Of a DNA stretch of 42,736 nt, positions 24,567 through 34,969 are shown piece after piece. A model generated the notes under the pieces. That model was not told the DNA's origin. It worked only from the letters and a program-made list of their open reading frames with translations, and ran no database searches. Location of the stretch: positions 1 through 42,736 of the forward strand of contig JAEUJO010000108.1 of NCBI GenBank assembly GCA_016794615.1. The letters are read 5' to 3'. The stretch comes from Pseudonocardia sp. GTDB lineage: Bacteria > Actinomycetota > Actinomycetes > Mycobacteriales > Pseudonocardiaceae. The position numbers were made by a program, and so were the translations under genes. How positions within the stretch are numbered: position 1 is the stretch's first letter; every line of letters starts with the position of its first letter.

Positions 24567-26558
24567 ATGACGACGTCCAGCACCAGTACGAGGCGCGAGC
24601 TGACCATCCGGTCCGTCGTGCTCGGCGGGTTGATCACCCTGGTGTTCACCGCCGCCAACGTCTACCTCGGCCTGAAGGTGGGCCTCACCTTCGCCACCGC
24701 CATCCCGGCAGCGGTGATCTCGATGGCGATCCTGCGCTACTTCCGTGACCACTCGATCCTCGAGAACAACATCGTCCAGACGATCGCGTCGGCGGCCGGC
24801 ACCCTGGCGGCGATCATCTTCGTCCTTCCCGGCCTGATCATGATCGGCTGGTGGCAGGGCTTCCCGTACTGGACGACGGTGGCGGTCTGCGTGATCGGCG
24901 GCACGCTCGGCGTCATGTACTCCGTGCCGCTGCGCCGCGCACTGGTCACCGGCTCGGACCTGCCGTACCCGGAGGGCGTCGCGGCCGCCGAGGTGCTCAA
25001 GGTCGGTGAGGCCACCGAACACACCACGGAGGGTGCTGCGGAGGCTGCCGACGGCAACCGGCGCGGGCTGCAGGCGATCCTGGTCGGCTCGCTGGTCTCG
25101 GCCGGGTTCTCCCTGCTGGCGGCGCTCAAGGTGGTCGGCAACGAGGTGTCGGCGGCGTTCCGCGTCGGCTCCGGAGGCACCCTGTTCGGGGCCAGCCTGT
25201 CGTTTGCGCTGATCGGCGTCGGGCACCTCGTCGGGGTCACGGTCGGCGTAGCGATGCTGGTCGGCCTGCTGATCTCCTACGGCATCCTGCTGCCCACGCT
25301 CACGTGGGGCGACCTGCCGGGCGGCGCCGACGTGTCCGACATCGTGTCCAGCACGTTCGGCACCGAGGTGCGGTTCGCCGGCGCCGGTGCGATCGCGGTG
25401 GCCGCGGTCTGGACCCTGCTCAAGATCCTCGGTCCGATCGTGCGCGGCATCCGGGCCGCAGCGGCGTCGAGCGCGGCGCGGCGCGGCGGCGGCACGGTCG
25501 ACCTCACCGAGCGGGACCTGCCGATCGGCATCGTCGGCGGGACGATCGCGGTGTCGCTGATCCCGATCGCCGCACTGCTGTGGGGCTTCCTGTCCGGCAC
25601 GCCGTTCGCCGGCGACACGGCGTGGACGATCGTGGTGAGCCTCGTCTACATCGTGGTGATCGGCGCCGTGATCGCGGCCGTCGCCGGCTACATGGCCGGG
25701 CTCATCGGCTCGTCCAACAGCCCGATCTCCGGGGTGGGCATCCTCGTCGTGCTGGGCATCGCCCTGCTCCTGGCGGCGCTGCACGGGCAGAGCGGCGACC
25801 CGGCGAAGACCACGGCCCTGGTCGCCTACGCGCTGTTCACGACGGCGGTGGTGTTCTCGGTCGCCACGATCTCCAACGACAACCTGCAGGACCTCAAGAC
25901 CGGCCAGCTGGTCGGCGCCACCCCGTGGAAGCAGCAGGTCGCCCTCGTCATCGGCGTGGTCTTCGGGGCGCTGGTGATCGCGCCGGTGCTCGACCTGCTC
26001 AACACGGCGTTCGGTTTCGCCGGGGCGCCGGGGGCCGGGGAGAACGCCTTGGCCGCACCCCAGGCGGCGCTGATCTCGGCGCTGGCCGAGGGCGTGTTCG
26101 GGGGCGACCTGAACTGGGGGCTCATCGGTCTCGGCGCGCTCATCGGCGCCGTGGTGATCGTGATCGACGAGGTGCTCGCCAGGAGGGGATCGCTGCGGCT
26201 GCCACCGCTCGCGGTGGGTATGGGCATGTACCTGCCGATGTCGCTGACCCTGGTGATCCCGATCGGCGCCTTTCTCGGCCGGGCCTACGACCGGTGGGCC
26301 GAGCGCCGGGGCGGCGACGTGGCGCTGAAGAAGCGGCTCGGCGTGCTGATGGCCACCGGACTCATCGTCGGTGAGAGCCTGTTCGGGGTGCTCTTCGCCG
26401 GGATCGTGGCGGCGTCGGGCTCCGACAGCCCGCTCGCCATCGTCGGTGAGGGCTTCGAGAACTGGGCCCTCGCCATCGGCATCGTGCTGTTCGTAGCCAC
26501 GGTGCTCGCCCTGTACCGCACGACGCGCCGCTCGGCCGGCAACGGGACCGGGACCTGA
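24567..26558 (+). CDS. OPT-family oligopeptide/metal-chelate transporter
   Basis: A 663-aa polytopic membrane protein with about 14-16 hydrophobic helices, of the oligopeptide transporter (OPT/YSL) family. It shows the N-terminal ELTIRSVVLGGLITLVFTAANVYLGLKVG, the PYPEGVAAAEVLKVGE motif after the third helix, the NSPISGVGILVVLGIALLL segment and a C-terminal IDEVLARRGSLRLPPLAVGMGMYLPM. Family members import small peptides or metal-chelate complexes by proton symport; the substrate here is unknown. ATG at 24567 has GGGGGGG 4 nt upstream. Its stop abuts the hspR stop on the other strand with no base between. Confidence 0.93.
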   Translation: MTTSSTSTRRELTIRSVVLGGLITLVFTAANVYLGLKVGLTFATAIPAAVISMAILRYFRDHSILENNIVQTIASAAGTLAAIIFVLPGLIMIGWWQGFPYWTTVAVCVIGGTLGVMYSVPLRRALVTGSDLPYPEGVAAAEVLKVGEATEHTTEGAAEAADGNRRGLQAILVGSLVSAGFSLLAALKVVGNEVSAAFRVGSGGTLFGASLSFALIGVGHLVGVTVGVAMLVGLLISYGILLPTLTWGDLPGGADVSDIVSSTFGTEVRFAGAGAIAVAAVWTLLKILGPIVRGIRAAAASSAARRGGGTVDLTERDLPIGIVGGTIAVSLIPIAALLWGFLSGTPFAGDTAWTIVVSLVYIVVIGAVIAAVAGYMAGLIGSSNSPISGVGILVVLGIALLLAALHGQSGDPAKTTALVAYALFTTAVVFSVATISNDNLQDLKTGQLVGATPWKQQVALVIGVVFGALVIAPVLDLLNTAFGFAGAPGAGENALAAPQAALISALAEGVFGGDLNWGLIGLGALIGAVVIVIDEVLARRGSLRLPPLAVGMGMYLPMSLTLVIPIGAFLGRAYDRWAERRGGDVALKKRLGVLMATGLIVGESLFGVLFAGIVAASGSDSPLAIVGEGFENWALAIGIVLFVATVLALYRTTRRSAGNGTGT

Positions 26559-26978
26559 CTACTCCGGGCGCTTCGGACGCCAGACCACCACGTGATGGCG
26601 CGGGTCGACCGGCACCAGGTCACGACGGTAGGAGCGGTGCACCATCGCCGCCGCCTGCTCGGCGGCGGCGCGGACCGACTGCAGCTCGGCGAGGAGCTCC
26701 TCGACCCGGCCCTGCAGCTCGTCGACGAGCTGCTCCAGCTCGATGATCCGCTTGATGCCGGCGAGGTTCACCCCCTCCTCCTGCGACAGCCGCTGCACCT
26801 CACGGAGCAGCGCGATGTCGCGGACCGAGTACCGGCGTCCGCCACCGGCCGACCGGCCGGGGCTGACCAGCCCCAGCCGGTCGTAGCTGCGCAGCGTCTG
26901 CGCGTGGAGGCCGGACAGCTGCGCAGCCACCGAGATGACGAACACCGGGCTGTCCGGTCCAGCGGTCGGATCGGTCAC
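26559..26978 (-). CDS. hspR: Heat-shock repressor HspR (MerR family)
   Basis: A 139-aa MerR-type repressor. The N-terminal winged helix-turn-helix (about residues 12-75) reads FVISVAAQLSGLHAQTLRSYDRLGLVSP, then GRRYSVRDIALLREVQRLSQEEGVNLAGIKRI, followed by a coiled coil (LEQLVDELQGRVEELLAELQSVRA) for dimerisation. HspR binds HAIR inverted repeats with DnaK as co-repressor, linking chaperone load to dnaK and clpB expression. HAIR sites lie upstream of both in this window. The GTG at 26978 overlaps the dnaJ stop by 4 nt (GTGA), so it is the last gene of dnaK-grpE-dnaJ-hspR and closes a feedback loop. Confidence 0.95.
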   Translation of the reverse strand: MTDPTAGPDSPVFVISVAAQLSGLHAQTLRSYDRLGLVSPGRSAGGGRRYSVRDIALLREVQRLSQEEGVNLAGIKRIIELEQLVDELQGRVEELLAELQSVRAAAEQAAAMVHRSYRRDLVPVDPRHHVVVWRPKRPE

Positions 26979-28156
26979 AGCAGGTCCGCCCGCGGGTCGA
27001 AGCCCTTGGTCGCCTCGGCGTAGTCGTGCAACGCCTTCTGCGCGGCGTCGTCCAGGCGCTGCGGCACGGCCACGGACACCGTGACGAGCAGGTTGCCCGG
27101 CGGGCCGGTGCGCTTCTGCACGCCGCGCCCGCGCACCCGCAACGTCTTGCCGCTCTGGGTCCCTGCCGGGATCCGCAGGGTGACCGAGCCGTCCAGCGTC
27201 GGCACGTCGATCGTGCTGCCGAGCACCAGCTCCGGGTAGGTCACGGGAACCGTGACCACGAGATCGTCCGGGTTGTCCTTCGACCGCCCGAACACCCGGT
27301 GCGGCGTGACGTGCACCTTGACGTACAGGTCGCCCGCGGGGGCGCCGCCGCGGCCCGGCTCGCCCTGGCCGGCGAGCTTGATCCGCTGCCCGTCGTCCAC
27401 CCCCGCGGGAACGCGGATCGTCAGCGAGCGGGTACGGGTGCTGACCCCGTCGCCACCGCACTCGGGGCACGGGTCGTCGACGATCCGGCCGGTGCCGCGG
27501 CAGTCCGGGCACGGCTCGGAGAACGCGAACGCGCCCTCGTTGCGGCTGACCAGGCCGCGTCCGGAGCACGTCGGGCACTGCCGCGGGGCGGTGCCCGGCC
27601 GGGCACCGGTGCCCGAGCAGGTCTGGCAGCGGCCGGGTGCCGAGAGCCGGATCGGCACCTCGGCACCCTTGACGGCCTGCGTGAAGTCGATCCGCAGCTC
27701 GCTCTCCACGTCCGCGCCACGCTGTCCGCGGGTCGCCGACGCCCGCGTGCCGCGGCCGCCTGCATTGCCGAAGATCCCGCCGAGCAGGTCGCCGAGGCCA
27801 GGGCCGGCGCCGCCGGTGTTGCCGAACAGGTCGCCCATGTCGAACGTCTGCCCGCCACCGGGGAACCCGCCTGCGCCGCCCGGGAACCCGCCGGGGAACG
27901 CCCCCGCCCCGCCGCCGCCGGCGAACAGGGCGCGGGTCTCGTCGTACTCGCGCCGCTTCTTCTCGTCCGAGAGCACCCCGTAGGCCTCGGACACCGACTT
28001 GAAACGGGCCTCGGCCTGCGCGTCGCCGGGATTGGCGTCGGGGTGCAGCTGGCGGGCCAGCTTGCGGTACGCCTTCTTGATCTCGTCCTGGGACGCGCCG
28101 GAGGCGACGCCCAGCTCACGGTAGAAATCCTTCTCGATCCAGTCGCGCTGGGTCAT
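26975..28156 (-). CDS. dnaJ: Hsp40 co-chaperone DnaJ
   Basis: A 393-aa type I J-protein that stimulates DnaK ATPase and delivers substrates. The J domain (about 8-75) contains the HPD triad in RQLHPDANPG. A Gly/Phe-rich stretch follows (about 80-130). Then come four CxxCxGxG zinc repeats (CQTCSGTG, CPTCSGRG, CPDCRGTG, CPECGGDG) and the C-terminal peptide-binding domains. The length is standard. ATG at 28156 has AGGAGGTGTC upstream. It is the third gene of the dnaK operon, separated from grpE by 110 nt that include a long inverted repeat, and overlaps hspR by 4 nt. Confidence 0.97.
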   Translation of the reverse strand: MTQRDWIEKDFYRELGVASGASQDEIKKAYRKLARQLHPDANPGDAQAEARFKSVSEAYGVLSDEKKRREYDETRALFAGGGGAGAFPGGFPGGAGGFPGGGQTFDMGDLFGNTGGAGPGLGDLLGGIFGNAGGRGTRASATRGQRGADVESELRIDFTQAVKGAEVPIRLSAPGRCQTCSGTGARPGTAPRQCPTCSGRGLVSRNEGAFAFSEPCPDCRGTGRIVDDPCPECGGDGVSTRTRSLTIRVPAGVDDGQRIKLAGQGEPGRGGAPAGDLYVKVHVTPHRVFGRSKDNPDDLVVTVPVTYPELVLGSTIDVPTLDGSVTLRIPAGTQSGKTLRVRGRGVQKRTGPPGNLLVTVSVAVPQRLDDAAQKALHDYAEATKGFDPRADLL

Positions 28157-28177
28157 GACACCTCCTCACCGGCGGTC

Positions 28178-28243
28178 GGAGGCATCCTGACCGAGGTCGC
28201 TGCATCAACCGGTGACCCCGCAAGGTCGGCCACGGATGCCTCC
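28178..28243 (-). repeat. Inverted repeat in the grpE-dnaJ gap
   Basis: GGAGGCATCC (28178-28187) and GGATGCCTCC (28234-28243) are perfect 10-bp complements separated by 46 nt, with smaller complementary blocks (GACC/GGTC) inside. In the operon mRNA this would form a branched structure just upstream of the dnaJ ribosome site. It may tune dnaJ-hspR expression or mark an RNA-processing site. Confidence 0.6.
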
Positions 28244-28266
28244 CTCCTTCTCACTCCGTCCCCGTT

Positions 28267-28916
28267 TCAGTCCGTCGCGGCGGTGGGGTCGACGACCGGG
28301 ATCCCCTCGAGCGGGGTCTCGATCGCCGTCCCGTCGTCGGCGCGCTCCGTCACCGCCACCATCGCGGGCCGCAGGACGCGGTCACCGATGCGGTAGCCGC
28401 GGCGCAGCACCGCGGACAGGACCGTCACGGTCGGCCCGGTCACGTCCACCGCCTCGTGCTGGACGGCCTCGTGCACCGAGGGGTCGAACGGCTCGCCCTC
28501 GGTGCCGAACGGCTCGAGCCCGAGCTTCTGCACCACGGAGACGAGCTTGTCCGCGACCGACTTGAACGGCCCCGTGAGGTCGCCGTGCGCACCGGCTCGC
28601 TCGATGTCGTCGAGCACTGTGAGCAGCTCGCCGACGAACTGGGCCCGCGTGGTGACCAGCACGGCTTCCCGGTCCCGGTCGACGCGCCGCCGGTAGTTCG
28701 CAAAGTCGGCGGACAGCCGCTGCAGGTCCGCGGTGCGTTCCGCGACCTCCGCGGTCAGCTCGGCGACGCGGGGGTCGTCGGCGGGAGCCTCGGCCTCCGG
28801 GGCTGCCGCCCCATCCGGGGTACGCACCTCGCCCGTGTCGGGGTCCACCCGACGCCGGTCCCGCACCACGACCCGCTCGCCGTCGCCGTTCTCCGGATGA
28901 CGGTTCGGGTCCGGAG

Positions 28917-28920
<4 letters not shown>
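28267..28920 (-). CDS. grpE: Nucleotide exchange factor GrpE
   Basis: A 217-aa GrpE. An acidic, Pro/Glu-rich N-terminus precedes the long dimerisation helix (about 65-120, [33 protein letters not shown]), then the four-helix and beta-wing parts with the family signature [20 protein letters not shown] and the C-terminal [29 protein letters not shown]. It releases ADP from DnaK. GTG at 28920 overlaps the dnaK stop by 4 nt (GTGA), indicating translational coupling. Confidence 0.96.
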
Positions 28921-30764
<1,844 letters not shown>

Positions 30765-30808
30765 GTGCTTTCCTCCGTTGATACTGCAGTGTGGTTACGC
30801 TGGGGAGT

Positions 30809-30829
30809 CTTGAGCTTACCCGACTCAAG
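30809..30829 (-). promoter_or_regulatory. HAIR operator of the dnaK operon (proximal)
   Basis: CTTGAGC-N7-ACTCAAG departs from the HspR consensus at one base. It lies 45 nt before the dnaK start and overlaps the likely core promoter. Confidence 0.85.
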
Positions 30830-30863
30830 TTCTAGCGGCACCGGCACCAGGGATCCAACCGAA

Positions 30864-30884
30864 CCTGAGCCAACACCACTCAAC
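30864..30884 (-). promoter_or_regulatory. HAIR-like operator of the dnaK operon (distal)
   Basis: CCTGAGC-N7-ACTCAAC has three departures from the consensus. It sits 55 bp upstream of the proximal site, about five helical turns, which would place two HspR dimers on the same DNA face. Confidence 0.6.
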
Positions 30885-30965
30885 TTGTACACCCTGGCCA
30901 ACGCACGACCCCCGCCGGATGTTCCGCTCACCGGCATACCCGTCGCCTGATCCGCCCCGATCGGG

Positions 30966-31391
30966 TCAGAGGGGCGCCGCGGGACGGGGCTCGACGCGCC
31001 CGTCGGCGGCCCGGGGCAGGGGGTCGTCGATCGGCGCGAGGACCTTGTGCCGCTCCGGGTCGCGGACGGCGCTGTCCGTGGCGTCGCGGTACTCCAGCTG
31101 CCCGTCGGCGTCGAGGTCGGTCACGTAACCGGCCGCCTGCAACTGCTCCTCGTCGAGGTCCACCAGCCGCTCCCAGCGGCTCGGCACGACCGTGTAGTCG
31201 GGCCAGGGCAGCTCGGCGTAGGCGTCGTGCAGATCGGCCAGCAACCCGACGAACACCTGCTGCCACCGCAGCGGCATCGACTGTGCCAGCGACCGCGGGA
31301 TGACCAGGTGGTCGACGGTGACACCGGGGGTGGGGCGGTCGAGGTAGTCCTGCACCGGCGTGGTGGACGCCGGCAGGGACGGGTCGGACAT
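30966..31391 (-). CDS. Small protein of unknown function
   Basis: A 141-aa soluble protein, rich in Asp/Pro/Leu, with no signal peptide or membrane helix. Recognisable stretches are VTVDHLVIPRSLAQSMPLRWQQVFVGLLADLHDAYAELPWPDY and the acidic YVTDLDADGQLEYRDAT. No family was recognised. The ATG at 31391 is preceded at 5 nt by AGGAG inside a 15-bp tandem duplication, so two copies of the ribosome-site sequence are present. It is 57 nt downstream of the NlpC/P60 gene on the same strand and could be the last gene of the secretion operon or an independent gene. Confidence 0.7.
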   Translation of the reverse strand: MSDPSLPASTTPVQDYLDRPTPGVTVDHLVIPRSLAQSMPLRWQQVFVGLLADLHDAYAELPWPDYTVVPSRWERLVDLDEEQLQAAGYVTDLDADGQLEYRDATDSAVRDPERHKVLAPIDDPLPRAADGRVEPRPAAPL

Positions 31392-31392
31392 C

Positions 31393-31422
31393 GGTACTCC
31401 TGATTGGGGTACTCCTGATTGG
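31393..31422 (-). repeat. 15-bp tandem duplication containing the ribosome site
   Basis: GGTACTCCTGATTGG is present twice head-to-tail (31393-31407 and 31408-31422) without mismatch. On the minus strand each copy carries AGGAGT; the proximal one is the functional Shine-Dalgarno of the 141-aa gene. Confidence 0.95.
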
Positions 31423-31447
31423 GCTGTCAGTCTGCCGACGAGGCTGA

Positions 31448-32464
31448 TCAGGCGCGGGTGTTGGGTGTGGTCCCCGGGCGCGTCGCGAGAGGCACCAGCT
31501 CTGAGTAGCCCCACGGGACCGACCGCACCCGGACGGACTCGCCACTGTAGGGGGCCTCCACCATCTGCCCGTCACCCATGTACAGCATCACGTGGTGGAT
31601 CGTCGCGGGATCGCTCGGATCGGTCGCGTAGAACAGCAGGTCACCGGGTTGTGCCTGCTTGACGGGCACGTGCCCGCCCGCCGCGAACTGCTGCCACGAC
31701 ACCCGAGGAAGATCGATCCCGGCAGCCTGGAAGGCGCGCAGGATCAACCCGGAGCAGTCGTAGGTGTTGGGTCCGGTGGCCCCCCACACGTACGGCTTGC
31801 CCACCTCGCCGAGCGCGAACTGGATCGCGCCGCGGGCCGCGCCCGCCGGCAGCGTCGACGAGTTCGGCCCACACCCCGCCGGGTCCGCGACGCCCGCGAG
31901 CTGGGAGACGAGGTCGGCGGCCAGCCCCTCCCACTTGGCGTAGGCGTCGGGGAACGCCGAGCGCTGCACGGTCTGTGCGGCGACGGTGACCGGCAGCCGG
32001 TCCCAGTTCGGCACCTGCAGCAGCCGGTCGAGGAAGATCGTGGTGCTGTAGACGGGGTCGAGGACCTGCGCCGGGGAACCCCACCCCTGCGACGGCCGCT
32101 GCTGGAAGAGCCCGAGCGAGTCGCGGTCGCCGTAGGGGATGTTGCGTAGATCCGACTCCTGCTTGGCCGTGGCCAGCGCGACCAGCCAGGCCCGCGGCGG
32201 CGCGCCCTTCTGCCGCGCCACCCCGATGATCGTCGCCGCGTTCTGCCGCTGCTCGTCGTTGAGCGTTGCCGCGGTGTCGCCCGCGGCGCGGCCACCGGAC
32301 TGGGTGATCGACCGCAGGCCTGCGTCGCAGTAGCCGGGGACGAGCCCCGCTCCACCACCCGAGCCGCCCTGGTAGGCCAGGAACCCGAACACGAGGAAGA
32401 CGACGAGCGCGCCACCGACGGCCACCAGCGGTACCAGCAGGCGCAGGGGACGCAGCAGCCTCAC
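31448..32464 (-). CDS. TcpG/VirB1-like bifunctional cell-wall hydrolase (lysozyme-like + NlpC/P60)
   Basis: A 338-aa exported hydrolase with an N-terminal membrane anchor (residues 8-32, LLVPLVAVGGALVVFLVFGF). A lysozyme-like region (about 70-190) has a candidate catalytic Glu in ATAKQESDLRNIPYGDRDSLGLFQQRP. A C-terminal NlpC/P60 endopeptidase domain (about 210-330) has the catalytic Cys in YDCSGLILRAF and His in HHVMLYMGDG. This pairing is that of Orf14/TcpG in Gram-positive type IV secretion, which locally opens peptidoglycan. The start is GTG at 32464, 8 nt after the preceding gene, and it is the last clear gene of the operon. In another context it would be called a generic NlpC/P60 protein. 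Confidence 0.85.
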   Translation of the reverse strand: MRLLRPLRLLVPLVAVGGALVVFLVFGFLAYQGGSGGGAGLVPGYCDAGLRSITQSGGRAAGDTAATLNDEQRQNAATIIGVARQKGAPPRAWLVALATAKQESDLRNIPYGDRDSLGLFQQRPSQGWGSPAQVLDPVYSTTIFLDRLLQVPNWDRLPVTVAAQTVQRSAFPDAYAKWEGLAADLVSQLAGVADPAGCGPNSSTLPAGAARGAIQFALGEVGKPYVWGATGPNTYDCSGLILRAFQAAGIDLPRVSWQQFAAGGHVPVKQAQPGDLLFYATDPSDPATIHHVMLYMGDGQMVEAPYSGESVRVRSVPWGYSELVPLATRPGTTPNTRA

Positions 32465-32472
32465 GGGAACCG

Positions 32473-33069
32473 TCAGACCCGGTCATAGCCGGCGACCCGC
32501 CAGCCCTCATCCGTCAGGACCACCAGCACGTCCAGGGTCAACGCATTCGTCGGGACCGTCACCCGCACGGACCGGGCCGCGACCTTGGTCGCCCGCGGCT
32601 CCCCGGTCACGCGGGTCGCCGGGATGTTCGCCGGGTCGACGCCGACCAGCACACCCAGGTACTCCTCGGTGGTGAACGGCCGCAGTCCGTCGACCCACTG
32701 CTGGGCGGACCCGCCCTGCGGATGGTCGACCCAGGCCGCCGCCCACCGGGCCGCCACGGACAGCGCCGGGGTCGGTGCGGCGGACAGCGGGAGGCTGCGG
32801 GGGGTGAGGGCGGGGACCGGTGGCAGGACGGTCGGGGCGGGTGCCGCGGGGCGGCCCGCCGGCCCGGGCTGCGGGGTCGACGTCGCCCCGCCCGACGCGC
32901 CCGCCGTGCCGGCGCCCCGCACGGTCACGGCGCCGATCCCGGCGACCGCGCCCCCCACCACCGCGAGCAGCAGCACCACGGTCAGCCCGAGCCGGGCGGG
33001 CGAGCGCAAGGGCCACTGCCACAGCGCGCGGTAGGCGGCCGAGCGGCCCCTGGGTGTCCTGATCGGCAC
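32473..33069 (-). CDS. TcpC/VirB8-like single-pass membrane protein
   Basis: A 198-aa protein with a short cytosolic basic N-terminus, one membrane helix (residues 27-50, LGLTVVLLLAVVGGAVAGIGAV), a Pro/Ala-rich linker, and a C-terminal domain (about 105-198) with WAAAWVDHPQ, LRPFTTEEYLGVLVGVDP and VVLTDEGWRVAGYDRV. The domain pattern matches one NTF2-like unit as found in VirB8/TcpC. TcpC normally has two such units, so this is a shortened form; the assignment leans on operon position between the VirB6-like and NlpC genes. It would scaffold the secretion channel on the outer face of the membrane. The start is GTG at 33069, 10 nt after the previous stop. Confidence 0.6.
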   Translation of the reverse strand: MPIRTPRGRSAAYRALWQWPLRSPARLGLTVVLLLAVVGGAVAGIGAVTVRGAGTAGASGGATSTPQPGPAGRPAAPAPTVLPPVPALTPRSLPLSAAPTPALSVAARWAAAWVDHPQGGSAQQWVDGLRPFTTEEYLGVLVGVDPANIPATRVTGEPRATKVAARSVRVTVPTNALTLDVLVVLTDEGWRVAGYDRV

Positions 33070-33079
33070 CGGTACCGTC

Positions 33080-34969
33080 CTACTCGCTGCCGCTGTACGC
33101 GGGGCGGGTGCGGCCGGGCCGGTAGATCCGGTAGACCGGCACGCCGTCGACCAGCTCGGGGGTCACCGGGCGCGCTGCTCCCGGGCGCAGCGGCACGGCA
33201 TCCGGCCTGCGGTAGATCACCCGGTCGTCGATCTCCCCGGGATCCGCCCAACGCGGGGTCCCCCAGCCGCTTCCGACCCCGCCCGGCCCGCCGGGCAGTG
33301 CCGGACGGCGGGCGGCCGGGATGCTCGGCTGCGCGGGCGCGTCGACCTCGGTCCGGCGCCGCGGCGTCCGCGGTCCGGCGCCGGCCGGGTACGCCTGCGC
33401 CACCACCGGCTCCGATTCGGGCCGCACGGAGTCGTAGCCCGTGGCGCCCTCGGCCGCGGAACGCCGCTCCTCCCACCACCGGGACTGCCGATCGTCGTCC
33501 TCGCCACCGCGTACCCGGCGCCACACCCGCGACATCGGGCCGGTACCCGCCCCGGGCACGATCCCGCCGAACTGCTCGTTCGTCAGCGACACCATCGAGA
33601 CCAGTCGGCGGAACGGCCGCGCCACCGCCCACAGCACCACCGTCACCACCCCGGTGACCAGCAGGGCGAGCCACAGGTCGATGCCCGAGCCGGGCCGGAA
33701 GAGGGTGACGACGAGCAGCGCGTGCAGGCCCGCCAGCGCACCGACGACGATCGTGTTGACGATCGCCGCGCCTGCGACGCGCAGCAGCGCCGGAAGGATC
33801 TCGGGCTTGAGCACGGCGACCACGGCGATCGCGGGCGCCGTCATGACCATCAACCGCAGCAGCAGCAGCGCCGTGAGCACGAGCACCTTGCTGAGCAGCT
33901 GGAAGAGCGCGATGCACGCGGCCTGGATCACGGCGAGGATGCCGACGCCGATCCGGCTGCCGGACTTGCCCTGGAAGTAGGTGTAGCGGTCGCCCATCTG
34001 CCCGGCCAGCGCACCGAAGTCGGTCTGCTTCTGCTCGGCCAGCGTCGCGTTGTCGCGGCCCTCGGCCACCTCCTGCTTGGTGAACGTCTGGGCGCGGAGC
34101 AGGTTCCTGCCCAGCTGCTGGGCCTGCGGCACATCGGGCGAGCCGAACTCGCCACGCACCCAGTTGTCGTACACGACCCGGTCGACGAGCACGGTCGGCA
34201 GCGTGTCGCGGTCGCCGAGCCCGACCTGGGAGAGGAAGCCCTCCTGCATCTGCGTCACGCCGTCGAGCAGCAGGCCGTCGGCGGCCTTGGCCCAGTCGAC
34301 GGGGGTGAGGTAGGCGGCCGACCCGACCATGAGCGCGGCGAGCGCGAACGCCGTGCGCTGCGCCTGCCGCGCCAGGTCACCGCGAATGGCGAGGACGAGC
34401 AGGATGACCGAGAGCACGACCAGCGCGGGGCCGATCCACGTGGTGAAGACGGCCTGGTACATGGCCGATGTCGCGTCCCGGATCACGCCGTCGAGCGGCG
34501 CGAGCAGGTCGCCGCCCCCGGAGATCAGGTAGTGCGCCCAGTTGACCCCGCCGACCGCGAACTTCGCGACGTTGAAGGTCTGGTTGCCCAGCCAGGTGTC
34601 CGTGGTGGAGGCCGGGTTGAAGGCGGTACCGGCGCAGCCGAGGTCGTAGTTGTGCCAGACCATGCCGGCGTAGCCGACCTCGTTGTAGACGCTCCCCGGC
34701 TCACCCGCGCTCAGGGTCGGCGGATCCAGCGACCCCACGAGTCCCGTCCCCGGCCGGTCCGGCTCGGGGGCCTCCTTGCACTCGATGCTCTGGGCGAACG
34801 CCGGCGCCCCGATGAGCATCGACGCCCCGATCAGGCCGGTGACGACCAGCAGGGCGACGCCGCGCCGCGGTCGCCCGGACGTCGCCGACCGCCGGGTGCG
34901 CAGCGATCGGACGAGCGCGACGAGCACCGCCGCCGCCAGCACCAGCATCACCGGCAGGCCGCCGGTCAC
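33080..34969 (-). CDS. VirB6/TrbL/TcpH-like polytopic channel protein
   Basis: A 629-aa membrane protein. It has N-terminal hydrophobic segments ending in a possible signal cleavage (APAFAQ), a Cys-containing extracytoplasmic region (about 60-160), about six or more membrane helices between residues 165 and 470 (for example WIGPALVVLSVILLVLAI, LFQLLSKVLVLTALLLLRLMVMTAPAIAVVAVL), and a hydrophilic Pro/Arg-rich C-terminal tail of about 150 residues. Topology and position match VirB6/TcpH, the integral channel of type IV secretion. The GTG at 34969 overlaps the VirB4 stop by 4 nt (GTGA), so the two are translationally coupled. No enzyme motif is present. Confidence 0.75.
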   Translation of the reverse strand: MTGGLPVMLVLAAAVLVALVRSLRTRRSATSGRPRRGVALLVVTGLIGASMLIGAPAFAQSIECKEAPEPDRPGTGLVGSLDPPTLSAGEPGSVYNEVGYAGMVWHNYDLGCAGTAFNPASTTDTWLGNQTFNVAKFAVGGVNWAHYLISGGGDLLAPLDGVIRDATSAMYQAVFTTWIGPALVVLSVILLVLAIRGDLARQAQRTAFALAALMVGSAAYLTPVDWAKAADGLLLDGVTQMQEGFLSQVGLGDRDTLPTVLVDRVVYDNWVRGEFGSPDVPQAQQLGRNLLRAQTFTKQEVAEGRDNATLAEQKQTDFGALAGQMGDRYTYFQGKSGSRIGVGILAVIQAACIALFQLLSKVLVLTALLLLRLMVMTAPAIAVVAVLKPEILPALLRVAGAAIVNTIVVGALAGLHALLVVTLFRPGSGIDLWLALLVTGVVTVVLWAVARPFRRLVSMVSLTNEQFGGIVPGAGTGPMSRVWRRVRGGEDDDRQSRWWEERRSAAEGATGYDSVRPESEPVVAQAYPAGAGPRTPRRRTEVDAPAQPSIPAARRPALPGGPGGVGSGWGTPRWADPGEIDDRVIYRRPDAVPLRPGAARPVTPELVDGVPVYRIYRPGRTRPAYSGSE

